From Phaeosaccion multiseriatum (Eukaryota; Ochrophyta, other classes): a stretch of DNA of 64,000 nucleotides. The DNA is taken from positions 2,480,001 to 2,544,000 of the forward strand of contig OZ218954.1 in assembly GCA_965112735.1 (NCBI GenBank), written 5' to 3'. The number at the start of each line of letters is the position of its first letter. Position 1 is the first letter of the stretch. Both the position numbers and the translations under genes were made by a program. Positions 19,861 to 29,702 of the stretch are shown here, one piece after another. The notes beneath the pieces are model-generated. The model did not search any database and had not been told where the DNA came from. It worked only from the letters and a program-made list of their open reading frames with translations.

Positions 19861-22670
19861 TTCGCGCCGTCACGGCGCTCGGGCGAAGGTGGGGAGCCAG
19901 TGAGAGGCCTCCTCCCTTCAGTCGTAGGCGAGGGCCCGGGAGATGTCCGACTCCCGCTCCAAGGCGTCGCAGTATGCAGGCTGAGGGCTATCCACATCCA
20001 CGCCGTAGCCGGCTGTTCGAGGCCAAGAGGAATAGGGCTGGACTCCCAGGTGGCCACCTGCTCCGCAGGTGGAGAGGTCGTGGACCAGGGGTAGCTAACG
20101 TTGGGGGAAGGACTCATCATTAGTAGGGGGGGGCAGTCCCGTGAGGGACTCCCACCTTGGGAGCGCAGAGCGCCTCCAAGGGGGCCGCCTCCATGGAGGG
20201 AGGCGGGCACCGGGTTTCGGATGTAGTGGAGCTTGGGGTGCCACCGCAGTGAGCACCCCAAGTCCCGCTTCACCCCCACCCATCCGAGTACCCACCGGTG
20301 CGCTGCGAGGGTGCAGCAGCACCTGCCCCAGCCTAGTCGAGAGCCCACTCTCCCGATCGTAGTCGGCCGGTACACAAAACACAAAGATACACAAACATTC
20401 ATACGCACACAGACATAATAATACACATACAGGGGCAACAGTAGACGCAGACGCACACCAGTACACACACACATATAAACACCCGCCGCGTGTACCGGTG
20501 TAGGGCTGCTGGTGTTGTTGCCAAGGGCTGCGCTCCCCGCTGCTGGGGGAGGAATGATGGCGAGGGAGGAGCCGCTGGTGTCGCCACGGGCAGAGTCCGT
20601 GTCCTTTGAAGAGGTCCCTTCGCACGCCCCCTGCTGACCATCACACACCCCCCACTCGCTTGGGATGGTGTGCGGGGGGGGGGGCGAGCCACTGAGCGAA
20701 ATACACTGCGCAGTCCTCTGGCACGGCTGGTGGAAGCAGCAAAGCGCGCCCAAACCGGCAAATTCGGATTCTTTTCGGAATCACAGATCCAAAAGTGTCC
20801 ATATATCCAACCCCTGTAGAAAAGCCGAAAATGCCCTCACCGAAGCGCTCATGTTTTCCGCTCCAAGCTCTTCGAACATCAACTCGTAGAAGTTACCCTT
20901 CTGCACACGCCGTACCAAGACCACTCCGCTGCGATTCCAACCGTCCGCCGCGGACTTCCGCTGTACCAGCTGAGCAATACAACGAATGCCAAACACCTCG
21001 GTGCTGCGGGCCCGAAAAATGAACAAGTCCAATATCTCAAGCGCGGCGGCACCAATCCCTCGACCACCGAGCACGATAGCAAGAGGGTAGTCCATCCATA
21101 CTACCGGAAGTAAGTCGTGCAAGCAGAGCGAGCCACAAGCCCTGTTCTCTCCCATCCTCCATGTTCACACCGCTCACGAGCCCCAACGCCGAAAAAACCA
21201 TCACCTTCTCTTCTGCATCACAGGCAGGCCCCGACTTCCACTCCATAGCTGTTGTGAACGACCAAACATCATGCTTCCGCCGTCCGTTACAGATAAGTAG
21301 CCAGATTGCTCAATGCCCCAATTTCCTTCAGCACCGGACGACGTACATCGCCGTACACTCCGTAGACGGTCACCAAACGCTGCCGTACCTCCCGAAATGC
21401 GAGTACCGTACACTCCCAATGCCGCCTTCCAATTCCCAATTCTCCCTCGTATGCTGTGCCTCTCTTGTCGCCCATCGGTTCGCTGTTATGGCCACAGGTC
21501 CCATATCCGCTCCACACGGAAACTCGAGGCGCCAACCACGATCAAAGGGCTCTCCGGTTCCTTCCAACAGCCCGAATAGCTGCCTTCGCATCCATGCTGC
21601 CACCTTTGACGCTCGTACTAACTGCCTTGCGGTTGCTGTTTGTCCTGAGAGCTGAGCCTCCATCGGACCCCCCCCCTCCCCCTCCCATGCGTTCGAGATG
21701 GTGAGGGAGGTACAGCTGTAGTCCGTCTCCTTCCCTTCGCCGCTCCTCGGCCCGATATGTCTCTCGGATGTAGCTGCCGGAGGTGAGCCGTGCGAGCTCC
21801 CGTATCGAAGGTCAGCTACGCCCCCACCCATCCAGAGAGACTGCAGGCAAGCCCAGTGGCGACCACGTACGCCTCCTTCTGGCCATACTGCTGTTGTAGG
21901 TGGGAGACACTCCAACAACAAGGGAGGTACACTTAAAGACGCAGACGTACACAAACATTCACAGGCACACAGATATAGACAAAGGCACAATACAGGGACA
22001 CCAGCACCCACAAACGCACACTAGCACACACAGACGCAGACCAGCACACACAGATACAAACACACATCGTGTGTAGGGGCAGTGACCACGGCTGCTGTTG
22101 CCTAGGACTGCCCCGCCCGCCGTTGAGGGCCGGAATGGCGAGGGATGAGCCGCTGTTGTCACCGCGCGCAGAGCCAGCCTCCTTTGCGGGGGAGGCCCAT
22201 ATTCGCACGCCAAACACAGGAAATACGCACCCTACACACAGAAACACCGTCTGGACATACACACACAAACATACAGACAAACACCTGGAAGAGCTAAGGG
22301 GCCTGCTGTCACCCGGGAGCCCCTTTCGTCTCGTAAAAAGACAAAAAATGCCGTGGACCACACCCCCCAAACCTTGGGCCACGGGAGAGAGGAGAGGGCG
22401 GAGAGATGAGTAGGGCGTCGGCCTCAACACCGGACGCGGATCCTACGGCGATACCAGCAAGGAAGAAAGGGCGAAGAGGGCAAAAGGCGCCGGCACTCAA
22501 CACCGGGGAGGCGGTCGGCACTCAACACCAGACACCGCTCCTAAGCCGTAGAGCCCCACAACACCGGCAAAGGGAAAGAAAAGAAGAGTTCCGGCACTCA
22601 ACACCGTGGACACTGTCGGCACTCAACACCAGACACAGTCTCCCTATCTCTCCTTCCCTCGCCCACGAGG
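19861..22670. mobile_element. Internal region of the 3.55-kb insertion
   Basis: About 2.8 kb between the direct repeats. It contains two diverged copies of a CA-rich block: 20340-20640 and 21890-22215, each running from an ACACAAACATTCA stretch to a GGAATG(AT)GGCGAGGGA(G/T)GAGCCGCTG block. No integrase, transposase, gag or reverse transcriptase motifs were found on either strand. It looks like a non-autonomous element or captured DNA. Confidence 0.6.
20781..21155 (-). CDS. Possible coding fragment inside the insertion
   Basis: A 124-aa open frame whose second half has a natural amino-acid composition (ALEILDLFIFRARSTEVFGI, NFYELMFEELGAENMSASV). Another protein-like frame on the same strand lies upstream at about 21400-21660 (RQLVRASKVAAWMRRQLF). 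They may be exons of one gene or decayed remains. No family recognised. Confidence 0.3.
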   Translation of the reverse strand: MGENRACGSLCLHDLLPVVWMDYPLAIVLGGRGIGAAALEILDLFIFRARSTEVFGIRCIAQLVQRKSAADGWNRSGVVLVRRVQKGNFYELMFEELGAENMSASVRAFSAFLQGLDIWTLLDL

Positions 22671-22690
22671 ACCCCGGCACTCAACACCAG
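22488..22690 (+). repeat. Five irregularly spaced copies of CGGCACTCAACACC
   Basis: The 14-bp word occurs at about 22490, 22516, 22593, 22617 and 22675. The last copy lies at the start of the right terminal repeat, and the left terminal repeat has one copy at about 19493. Spacing alternates ~25 and ~60-75 bp. Confidence 0.85.
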
Positions 22691-23041
22691 GCGGGTCCCC
22701 TTGGCCGACACAAGCGCTCTGTCCGGGCCCAGGACAAGAGGCTCGCTTTCCACCACACCAGTATCTACTCTCCTCCTTGACAGTGTGCTCCACTCTTCCT
22801 GGGCTCTGTCTCCGCCGCCTCAGTAAGTGACAGCGCACGCCAAGGTCTCTCCTCTTCTGAAAAATCTAAATTCCCTGCTTCACTGACATACTGTACATCT
22901 CCCCAGAGGGGACCCCCCCCCTTGGGGCGGTACCAAGCACCTACGCTGACGCTTCGCCCTGCTGGCTCCCATGTCTCCCACCTCTTCCTCGTCTCTGTTC
23001 CGCGAGAAACAAAGTTCCGTTGCTGCGCTGCTGAACAGGCT
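22671..23041 (+). repeat. Right terminal direct repeat of the 3.55-kb insertion
   Basis: Partner of 19488-19860. Its last base abuts the second 178-bp copy. Confidence 0.85.
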
Positions 23042-23219
23042 GAGAGCAAAGCAAAAAAGAGTTTCAGTTTCTTGGGTGATTCCTCTTACTTCGAAGTAAG
23101 TCAATAACCTCATTTTTTATCGCCGCTCGCGACAGCGTTTGCGTGCAGGCATGCTCTATGGTCTGCTTGTTGTTGTACTGATTTGTGTACATCTGTCAGT
23201 GCCCGCCAAGGCGTTTTTG
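23042..23219 (+). repeat. 178-bp direct repeat, right copy (functional 5' end)
   Basis: Identical to 19310-19487. It supplies the leader, start codon and signal peptide of the downstream plastid protein and is followed by native coding sequence, so the gene survived the insertion. Confidence 0.95.
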
Positions 23220-23984
23220 TCACCACTTAGCCCATCAAGCCGAGCTCATGTTGCTGCGCGTGGACCGAGAGGGCTTGCTCCTTCAACTCGCACTTGCCCG
23301 CGCATGACATTGGATGCGCTTGGGGGAAGTCTCGTCGCGACGGAGAGGTAGGGCGAAGGAGGCTCATGGGAGAGGATATGGCGCGTTGATAACACCCAGC
23401 ACCTTTGTACTTTCCTCGCCCTTTGTCCAGCCCCCTGAGCACGTGGGCAGGGACCATCCTCGCAGAAGGAAACATTGCAGGCGCGAACAATATCATCTTC
23501 CAGGTACTCTCCAGCGTAACGTATATATGGGCAGTCTTTATTGGAGCCACTTACGCGTCCTTGCATGCCTACTGCTGTTTTGTAGAACGTGTTTGTCGGA
23601 GGTATGGTCATCATCGGGTCTGGCATCGTCGCAGCGTACATCGTTGGAACACTGCTCGAGTATGCGGACATTGAGGAGGTGAGGAGGGTATATTTGCATG
23701 CCTGGTCTGTTTCGAGGAGGAGCGGCGTTGGAAAGTATACATGCACCTCTGACATGGACGAGTGCGCCTTCCTTCTGGTGCGCCCGCCCCGTGCCATCTT
23801 TTCGCTCCTGCAGATTGCCGACAACCTGGGGGGGCTAGTTGAGAAGGAGTCTGATCTAGCGGATCAGATGGAGCGGAGAAAGGTCAAGGAGAAGAAGAAG
23901 GCGGAGGAGGTTGCGGCGGCATCAAAGGGCACCTTTGAATCTGTCGATCTCAGTGAAATTGTGGACGAGTACTCCGGCTCATAA
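23139..23984 (+). CDS. Plastid-targeted small membrane protein of unknown function
   Basis: Not recognised. Four exons join in frame: 23139-23347, 23431-23503, 23586-23678 and 23814-23984, giving 181 aa. The N-terminus MRAGMLYGLLVVVLICVHL with AKAFLSPLS is a stramenopile-type bipartite plastid signal: signal peptide, then a Phe near the cleavage site, then a Ser/Arg-rich transit part. The mature region has one hydrophobic helix (VFVGGMVIIGSGIVAAYIVG) followed by an acidic and then a lysine-rich helix (KESDLADQMERRKVKEKKKA), ending DLSEIVDEYSGS. This suggests a thylakoid or envelope protein with a stromal coiled tail. Its 5' 178 bp are duplicated upstream, flanking a 3.55-kb insertion. Its stop is 49 bp from the stop of NOB1. 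Confidence 0.7.
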
Positions 23985-24033
23985 GATTAGACCAGCAGCG
24001 CCAAAAAAACTGGAGTGCTTTTCATTCCTTCTT

Positions 24034-26238
24034 CTACGTAGGCCTTTTCTTTCCCCGCCGCTCTCGCCCTCTCTTTGAGTTCGGATTCTCTCGGCCATAA
24101 CCAACTTTGATGTCGGGCGCCTTGTTAATATTCAGACCTACGCTCTCCATTACATGATCCCCGAACATGCTTTTGACACCTTTCTGCGTCCGCTTGGCCT
24201 TTTGAGCCCAAATTCCGCTCAAGAGCTGGTCTTCACGCAGCAGCAGTCCCTGGGAGAAGAGACAAAAAGGGACACGGGTCAGCCTCTGGTGTTCCTTTCC
24301 TCCGAGGGCTGTTGGGTGGAGGCTAAGTGTAACAAAGCCTTACCCCTTCGAAGCGGCCGTCTTTAGCCGGCTTGGGCAGAGAAAATTTGGTGCCTCGCAG
24401 ATTGTGTTTGCCAGGTTTGAGGTGTAAACGGTTCTCGCCTGTCCTGCTGTCCACCGTACAAGACACTCGAGTCTGTATAGGAGCAGGAGCAAAGCCGTGT
24501 ATCAGTTTCGTCAGCGGAAAGGAACGCATAGCACACACCGTCCTTGTTGCACGTACTAGGTTGTCCGAGCCACACACGGGACAGAAAATCTTGCTCATGA
24601 TCGTCGTGGTCTTGAAGCAGGCTGGGCAATACATGATCCATTGTTTGACCTTGCTGACTTGCATCCCATCCAGGCTGACGAGGGGCATCCCCTGCGTAGA
24701 GTATGCAAAGAGAGGGTCACGTCAGCATTGCTGACGCCCACAAAAATAAGAGCCCACATTTCTTCTTCCCGCCCGCTCACCATCTGCAGCATGACATTTT
24801 GCATGGTGTAATCGGTCGTGACGCATCCAGCCTTCCTCCTCATTCTCTTTCTCTTCTTCTTCTTGGCTCCGACTGGAGGCTCTTCAGTGGGTTTGGAGTA
24901 CGTCATGCCCGATCGGAGAGCCTCGTGAACATTGGCGGAGCTGACCCATCCCACCATGTCGTCTTCGTTCTCACCGCCCAAGCGTACACCATCCGTGCCA
25001 GAGCTGTTGAGAATGCGGGACTCACAACCTCGCCTGCCATCATCTGTAAGGGCGCCTGAGCCTCCGCCCACGTCACTTCCGCCCACGTCACTGTCAGGGA
25101 GTAAGGGCGCCTGAGCAGCTGCGGGTACCAAGACTGCGGGTTGAGCAGCTGTAGAGGATGACACCCTCCTGGTGAAGGTCACGTCTGTGCCCCCCCCAGC
25201 CCAAGCTGTCTTGGCCCAGGTCGCGCCTTCTGTAACAAAGAAGGAGAAAAGTCAAGGGTGAGGGAAGGGGGGGGGGGCGCACAGGAGCCACACCATTGAA
25301 GAACTGAATCTCACGTTCAGAGGCAGACTCGGACGCGGCCTGAGCAGTTTGGCCGTCTAGGAGCGGGAAGTCCGAGTCGTTGGTGGCAGAGAACGCTTCT
25401 CGGCCATGGTCTGAGTCAAGAGGAGCCCTGGTGCCAGGCACACAGTCCGGCTCCCATTCAGCATCCTCCTCGCAGTAGTCCTCCTCTTCCTCGACCTCGC
25501 CTCCCACTCTGTCACCATCGACCTCGCCTCCCACTCTGTCACCAACGGCCTCGTCACCCTCCTCCTCCTCCTCCTCCTCCTCCTCCTCCTCCTCCTCCTC
25601 TTCCTCCTCCTCCTCCTCCTCAGTACAACCATCTTCTTCTTCTCCTCCTTCTTCGTCTTCCTCTTCATGCTGCTCATCCTCATGCTTGACGTGCTCTCCA
25701 TTTCCTTCCAGCGGCACTTCTCCAGGCCCTTGCACGGACGGGCCCGGGACTTGCTCGCGACCCACCCCCTTCGCCGCCGTCGCCCCCGCCGAAACCTTCT
25801 TCGCCAGAGTCCTTGGAACTGCCCGGTAATACTTGCACTTGGTCTCCTGCATCTCTAGCATGTATGTCAGCGCTAGAACCTTCAAGTCCACGGAGGAGAG
25901 CTGCTGGAAGTCCCCTGTAAGCTTCGAGAAGGTAGCAACTTGCTTCAACGCCTCTACACTGGGCTCCCTCACTTTCAGCTCGAATGGAAGGCTTCCCAGA
26001 TACTCCCTGTGGCACACGTAAGTACAGACATAAGTTTCGTCCGCTTCTTCCGTCAAAGTCTCAAGCCACGTCCCCCTTACCTGGCCCGCTTGTCTCGGAT
26101 TTCACCCAAGACCTCGGCCACAGTCCAATACTCCACCGCTACGTTCCGCAGCGCGCCACACGCTCCCCGAATTATTGCCCCACTATCAACCACAAGGTGC
26201 CGCAGTTTCTGCGACGCCTTTGGCTGTCCCTCTGCCAT
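24034..26238 (-). CDS. NOB1: NOB1, endonuclease maturing the 3' end of 18S rRNA
   Basis: Cleaves 20S pre-rRNA at site D in the late 40S precursor. Five exons on the minus strand: 26238-26081, 26006-25294, 25229-24781, 24691-24344 and 24249-24034, giving 627 aa. The N-terminal PIN domain has its first acidic residue in LVVDSGAIIRGA and continues EIRDKRAREYLGSLPFELKV and LSSVDLKVLALTYMLEM. The zinc ribbon (CPAC, then CPVCG) follows CVTTDYTMQNVMLQM, and the C-terminus has the family blocks NLRGTKFSLPKP and GKKRPT. The protein is about 200 aa longer than the human one, mostly from a long Glu-rich insert (25560-25620) and low-complexity sequence in exons 2-3. It is divergent from SBPase with 154 bp between starts. 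Confidence 0.95.
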
Positions 26239-26392
26239 CCTGCTCGCGGTTATGTCCTGCTCCGTCTATGGCTGCCCTCCGTACCAAAACCAAGTCTCCT
26301 TGGGTATCCCATAGTACCCCGGGGGGTCATAAAGGACCCAATTTGGCCTTGGCAACGTACTGATTTTGTAGGAGCTTTATCGTCCATTAAAA
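26239..26392. promoter_or_regulatory. Bidirectional promoter region between NOB1 and SBPase
   Basis: 154 bp between divergent starts. No TATA box is clear. Confidence 0.5.
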
Positions 26393-28195
26393 ATGAAGAC
26401 GACGCAAGTATCTCTGTCGGTCGTTGCCACCGCCGCCCTTCTGGGGTCGGCGTTTGCCTTTGTGCAGACTCCTACGGGCGTGTCTCGTGCTGTGGCCCCC
26501 GCGCAGAGCAAGTCTCGCGTTGCCTCCATCAGCAACGTTGATGTGCGAGACTCCTCTGTGTCCTTGGCCATGTCGGACTCCATGGTGGATCTCGGACAGC
26601 CAACGGTGGAGCAGGTGAGCTGCAACTCTTTATTCTTCCCCTCCTCTCAGAACTATGCATCTGCTGTCTTTGGTGCGCCCTCCTTCATCCGTGCGTGGCC
26701 ATGTTCTCACGTCCCTCTGTTTCCTTGCCCCTGCTCCTTCCTCGGCCTATTTGCTGTGTGCATTCTCTGGACGCTCTTGCTAGTGGCTCGAGCAAGTTGA
26801 CCCCAAGTTGCAGGCAACCCTGAACGCCATGTTTGCCGCGTGCAAGGAGATTGCTTACAAGATCAGGACGGCGTCGTGCGACAAGATGGCCTGCTTCAAC
26901 GAGTTTGGCGATGAGCAGCTGGCAATTGATGTGTTGGCCAACAACGTGATCTTCGAGAACCTCAAGGCGTCCGGAGCGTGCGCTACGGCTTCGTCGGAAG
27001 AGACTCCTGTGGAGGACCCCATGGGTGGAGAGGTGAGATGTTCTCCCTTTGTGAGCTGAGCTGAGCTGAGCCTAACATTGCCCCAACCCCCCTGCCCGCG
27101 CTTCATGGCTGCCTCCTCTAATCTCCTCTCTCTCTGTGTTCCGGCCCTCTTTTGTCTTGCTGACCCCCAATCCCAACCAATGACCAACGATGGGCTCTTT
27201 GTGGACACTGGCAGGGCTACTCTGTTGCCTTCGACCCTCTCGATGGCTCCTCAATCATTGACACAAACTTTGCAGTCGGTACCATTTTCGGCATCTGGCC
27301 CGGTTCCCGTCTTGTAGGCATTACGGGACGCACTCTGGCGGCGTCGGGTATGGCGACATACGGGCCACGCACGACCATGACGGTCGCAGGTAAGACGCAC
27401 ACCTTGTTTAAGAGCAGCATCCCGCAGCATTCCGCAGGCGCTCACTTGTTGGCGAACGCATAACAATATCGTTTCTCCTTTGCGCGCAGTGGACGGCGTG
27501 GAGGGTGCCCACGAGTTCCTTCTCATCGACGACTTCTCGGGTCGCCATGGCCAGTGGGTCAAGAGCAACTCCTTCATGACCATCGAGGACGGCAAGCTCT
27601 TCGCACCAGGTATGTATGTCTTTGCATTCATGTCTTTCGCCCCCCTTTGTCTTCCCTCTTGATGACACACACACACACCTTGCTTGCCCCGTTTCTGCGC
27701 AGGCAACTTGCGAGCCACCCAAGACAACGCCGGCTACGACGAGCTCTTCAAGCACTACTTGGACAACAAGTACCAGCTCCGCTACACAGGTGGCATGGTG
27801 CCCGATGTTAACCAGCTGATGGTGAAGGGCAAGGGCATCTTTGTGAACGCTGCCTCTCCCTCTGCTAAGGCCAAGCTCCGTGTACTGTACGAGGTGGCTC
27901 CCATCGGTACGTCGCGAGCTGGATTGAGTCCCCTCCTCCACTCTTCCTTTTGCGGTGTGCCCCACTCTCATTTGCTGCGTACCCCACATTGATGATGAAC
28001 ATGCGTTCCGCCCCCCACACAGGCTTCCTCATCGAGAAGGCCGGAGGAAAGTCCTCCGAGGGAGACAAGTCTGTTCTTGACATTGAGATCCCCAACACGG
28101 AGGTGCGCTCGCAGTGCGCTTACGGCTCCATTGGCGAAGTAAACCGGTTCGAGAGCATGGTCGGAAAGAAATTCGTAGGGTCCGAATCCGATTAA
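26393..28195 (+). CDS. SBPase: Plastid sedoheptulose-1,7-bisphosphatase
   Basis: Calvin-cycle enzyme removing the C1 phosphate of sedoheptulose-1,7-bisphosphate in the plastid stroma. Six exons: 26393-26614, 26784-27032, 27215-27389, 27490-27609, 27703-27906 and 28023-28195, giving 380 aa. The N-terminus [18 protein letters not shown] followed by SAFAFVQTP is a textbook stramenopile ASAFAP-type plastid signal. The metal site [20 protein letters not shown] and the blocks [14 protein letters not shown] and [11 protein letters not shown] match SBPase rather than fructose-bisphosphatase. The redox pair seen in plant SBPase is retained as CDKMAC (plant CGGTAC), so thioredoxin control is plausible. 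The exon 2 acceptor at 26783 was chosen for frame; one slightly downstream is also possible. Confidence 0.94.
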
Positions 28196-28555
28196 GCCGG
28201 GTAGATCAACAGGTGCTGGCGCGGCGACGAGAAGGTCAAATGAACCGTGTAGGGCCTTTATAGAGCATTTTAGAGCAATATTGCGGACAGCCAGCTTCTA
28301 CACACCGTCGGTCTCTTCCGCCCCAAGTCCCGGGACAGACTGTTTAGCCAGACAGAGCATGTTAGATGGTTTACGAGACGTTCAGGGGGGGGGGCGCAAG
28401 AGAGATTAGAGGAACCTGATTTAAATTATATGGAACAGATATATGGTCCGTGGAACTTTCCAGTCCCATCAGCTCCTCCACCCACAAGGGCAACGTCCTG
28501 ACCATCAGCTGCAGGCACCAGATGTGGCTTTGACAGCGGCTCGACCGGCGCCGTT
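28196..28555. other. Intergenic stretch downstream of SBPase
   Basis: 360 bp holding the SBPase 3' region (AT-rich patch at 28430-28445) and a short poly-G at 28386. Nothing else recognised. Confidence 0.5.
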
Positions 28556-28856
28556 GTCGACCCCTGACACGCTATCGCTCACATTCTCGATAGCGCGCTA
28601 TCGCGCCCCGGCGGGCCCGATAGCGCGCTATCGGCCGCCGGCCAATAGCGGATAGCGTGCCGGCTGGCGCCGGCCGATAGCGGATAGCGTGCCGGCTGGC
28701 GCCGGCCGATAGCGGATAGCGCGCCGGCTGGCGTCAGCTCTCCCCCCCCCCGGTGCGGTAGCAGCTGACGCTGGCGATAGCGGATAGCGCGCCGGAGATA
28801 GCGGATAGCGTGCCGGCTGGGCGATAGCGTTAGCGGATAGCGTGTCAGGGGTCGAC
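28556..28856. mobile_element. Miniature inverted-repeat element, family B, intact 301-bp copy
   Basis: Perfect inverted termini of at least 20 bp (GTCGACCCCTGACACGCTAT). The interior is a string of GATAGCGGATAGCG and CCGGCTGGCGCCGG words, highly self-complementary. CGTT flanks both sides (28552-28555 and 28857-28860) and may be a 4-bp target duplication. Confidence 0.85.
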
Positions 28857-29163
28857 CGTTGGTACAGTAGGAAGTCAGCCATTTTTTTCCTCGCCGTACC
28901 ATGGCGGGGCAGAGCTGGATCGTAAGGGGGATGAAGGACATGCGCTGCTGTCCTCATACCGTGACGACTGCTGGATGGCAGCCGAGGGGGGTATGTTGGT
29001 GCGTATTGCGTGCGGTCAGTTCCGGGCCGGCGCAGCTTTTCAAATGGTACGAGTGAGAGGAAGCGTTGGGCGGGGAGGGGGCAGAGACCTAACCCCTAGA
29101 TATACGCCGTGCCTACCATTTTTAGGTACGAAGCTTGTTGGATACCTACTTTGTCCAACAGAA

Positions 29164-29680
29164 CCTCCTCCTCCTCCTCCTCCTCCTCCTCCTCCTCCTC
29201 CTCCTCCTCCTCCTCCTCCTCCTCCTCCTCCTCCTCCTCCTCCTCCTCCTCCTCCTCCTCCTCCTCCTCCTCCTCCTCCTCCTCCTCCTCCTCCTCCTCC
29301 TCCTCCTCCTCCTCCTCCTCCTCCTCCTCCTCCTCCTCCTCCTCCTCCTCCTCCTCCTCCTCCTCCTCCTCCTCCTCCTCCTCCTCCTCCTCCTCCTCCT
29401 CCTCCTCCTCCTCCTCCTCCTCCTCCTCCTCCTCCTCCTCCTCCTCCTCCTCCTCCTCCTCCTCCTCCTCCTCCTCCTCCTCCTCCTCCTCCTCCTCCTC
29501 CTCCTCCTCCTCCTCCTCCTCCTCCTCCTCCTCCTCCTCCTCCTCCTCCTCCTCCTCCTCCTCCTCCTCCTCCTCCTCCTCCTCCTCCTCCTCCTCCTCC
29601 TCCTCCTCCTCCTCCTCCTCCTCCTCCTCCTCCTCCTCCTCCTCCTCCTCCTCCTCCTCCTCCTCCTCCTCCTCCTCCTC
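29164..29680 (+). repeat. Perfect (CCT)n microsatellite, about 172 units
   Basis: 517 bp of uninterrupted CCT. It lies immediately upstream of the first recognisable exon of the channel gene and separates it from sequence with no channel features. It produces long artefactual poly-Pro, poly-Leu and poly-Ser frames. Confidence 0.98.
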
Positions 29681-29702
29681 GTCCCCCTCCCCCCTCCCCT
29701 AG

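Noticed and set aside
19584-20753. 389-aa minus-strand frame across the insertion
   Set aside because: Composition is Ser/Pro/Gly noise, it crosses the terminal repeat boundary, and no retroelement motif is present.
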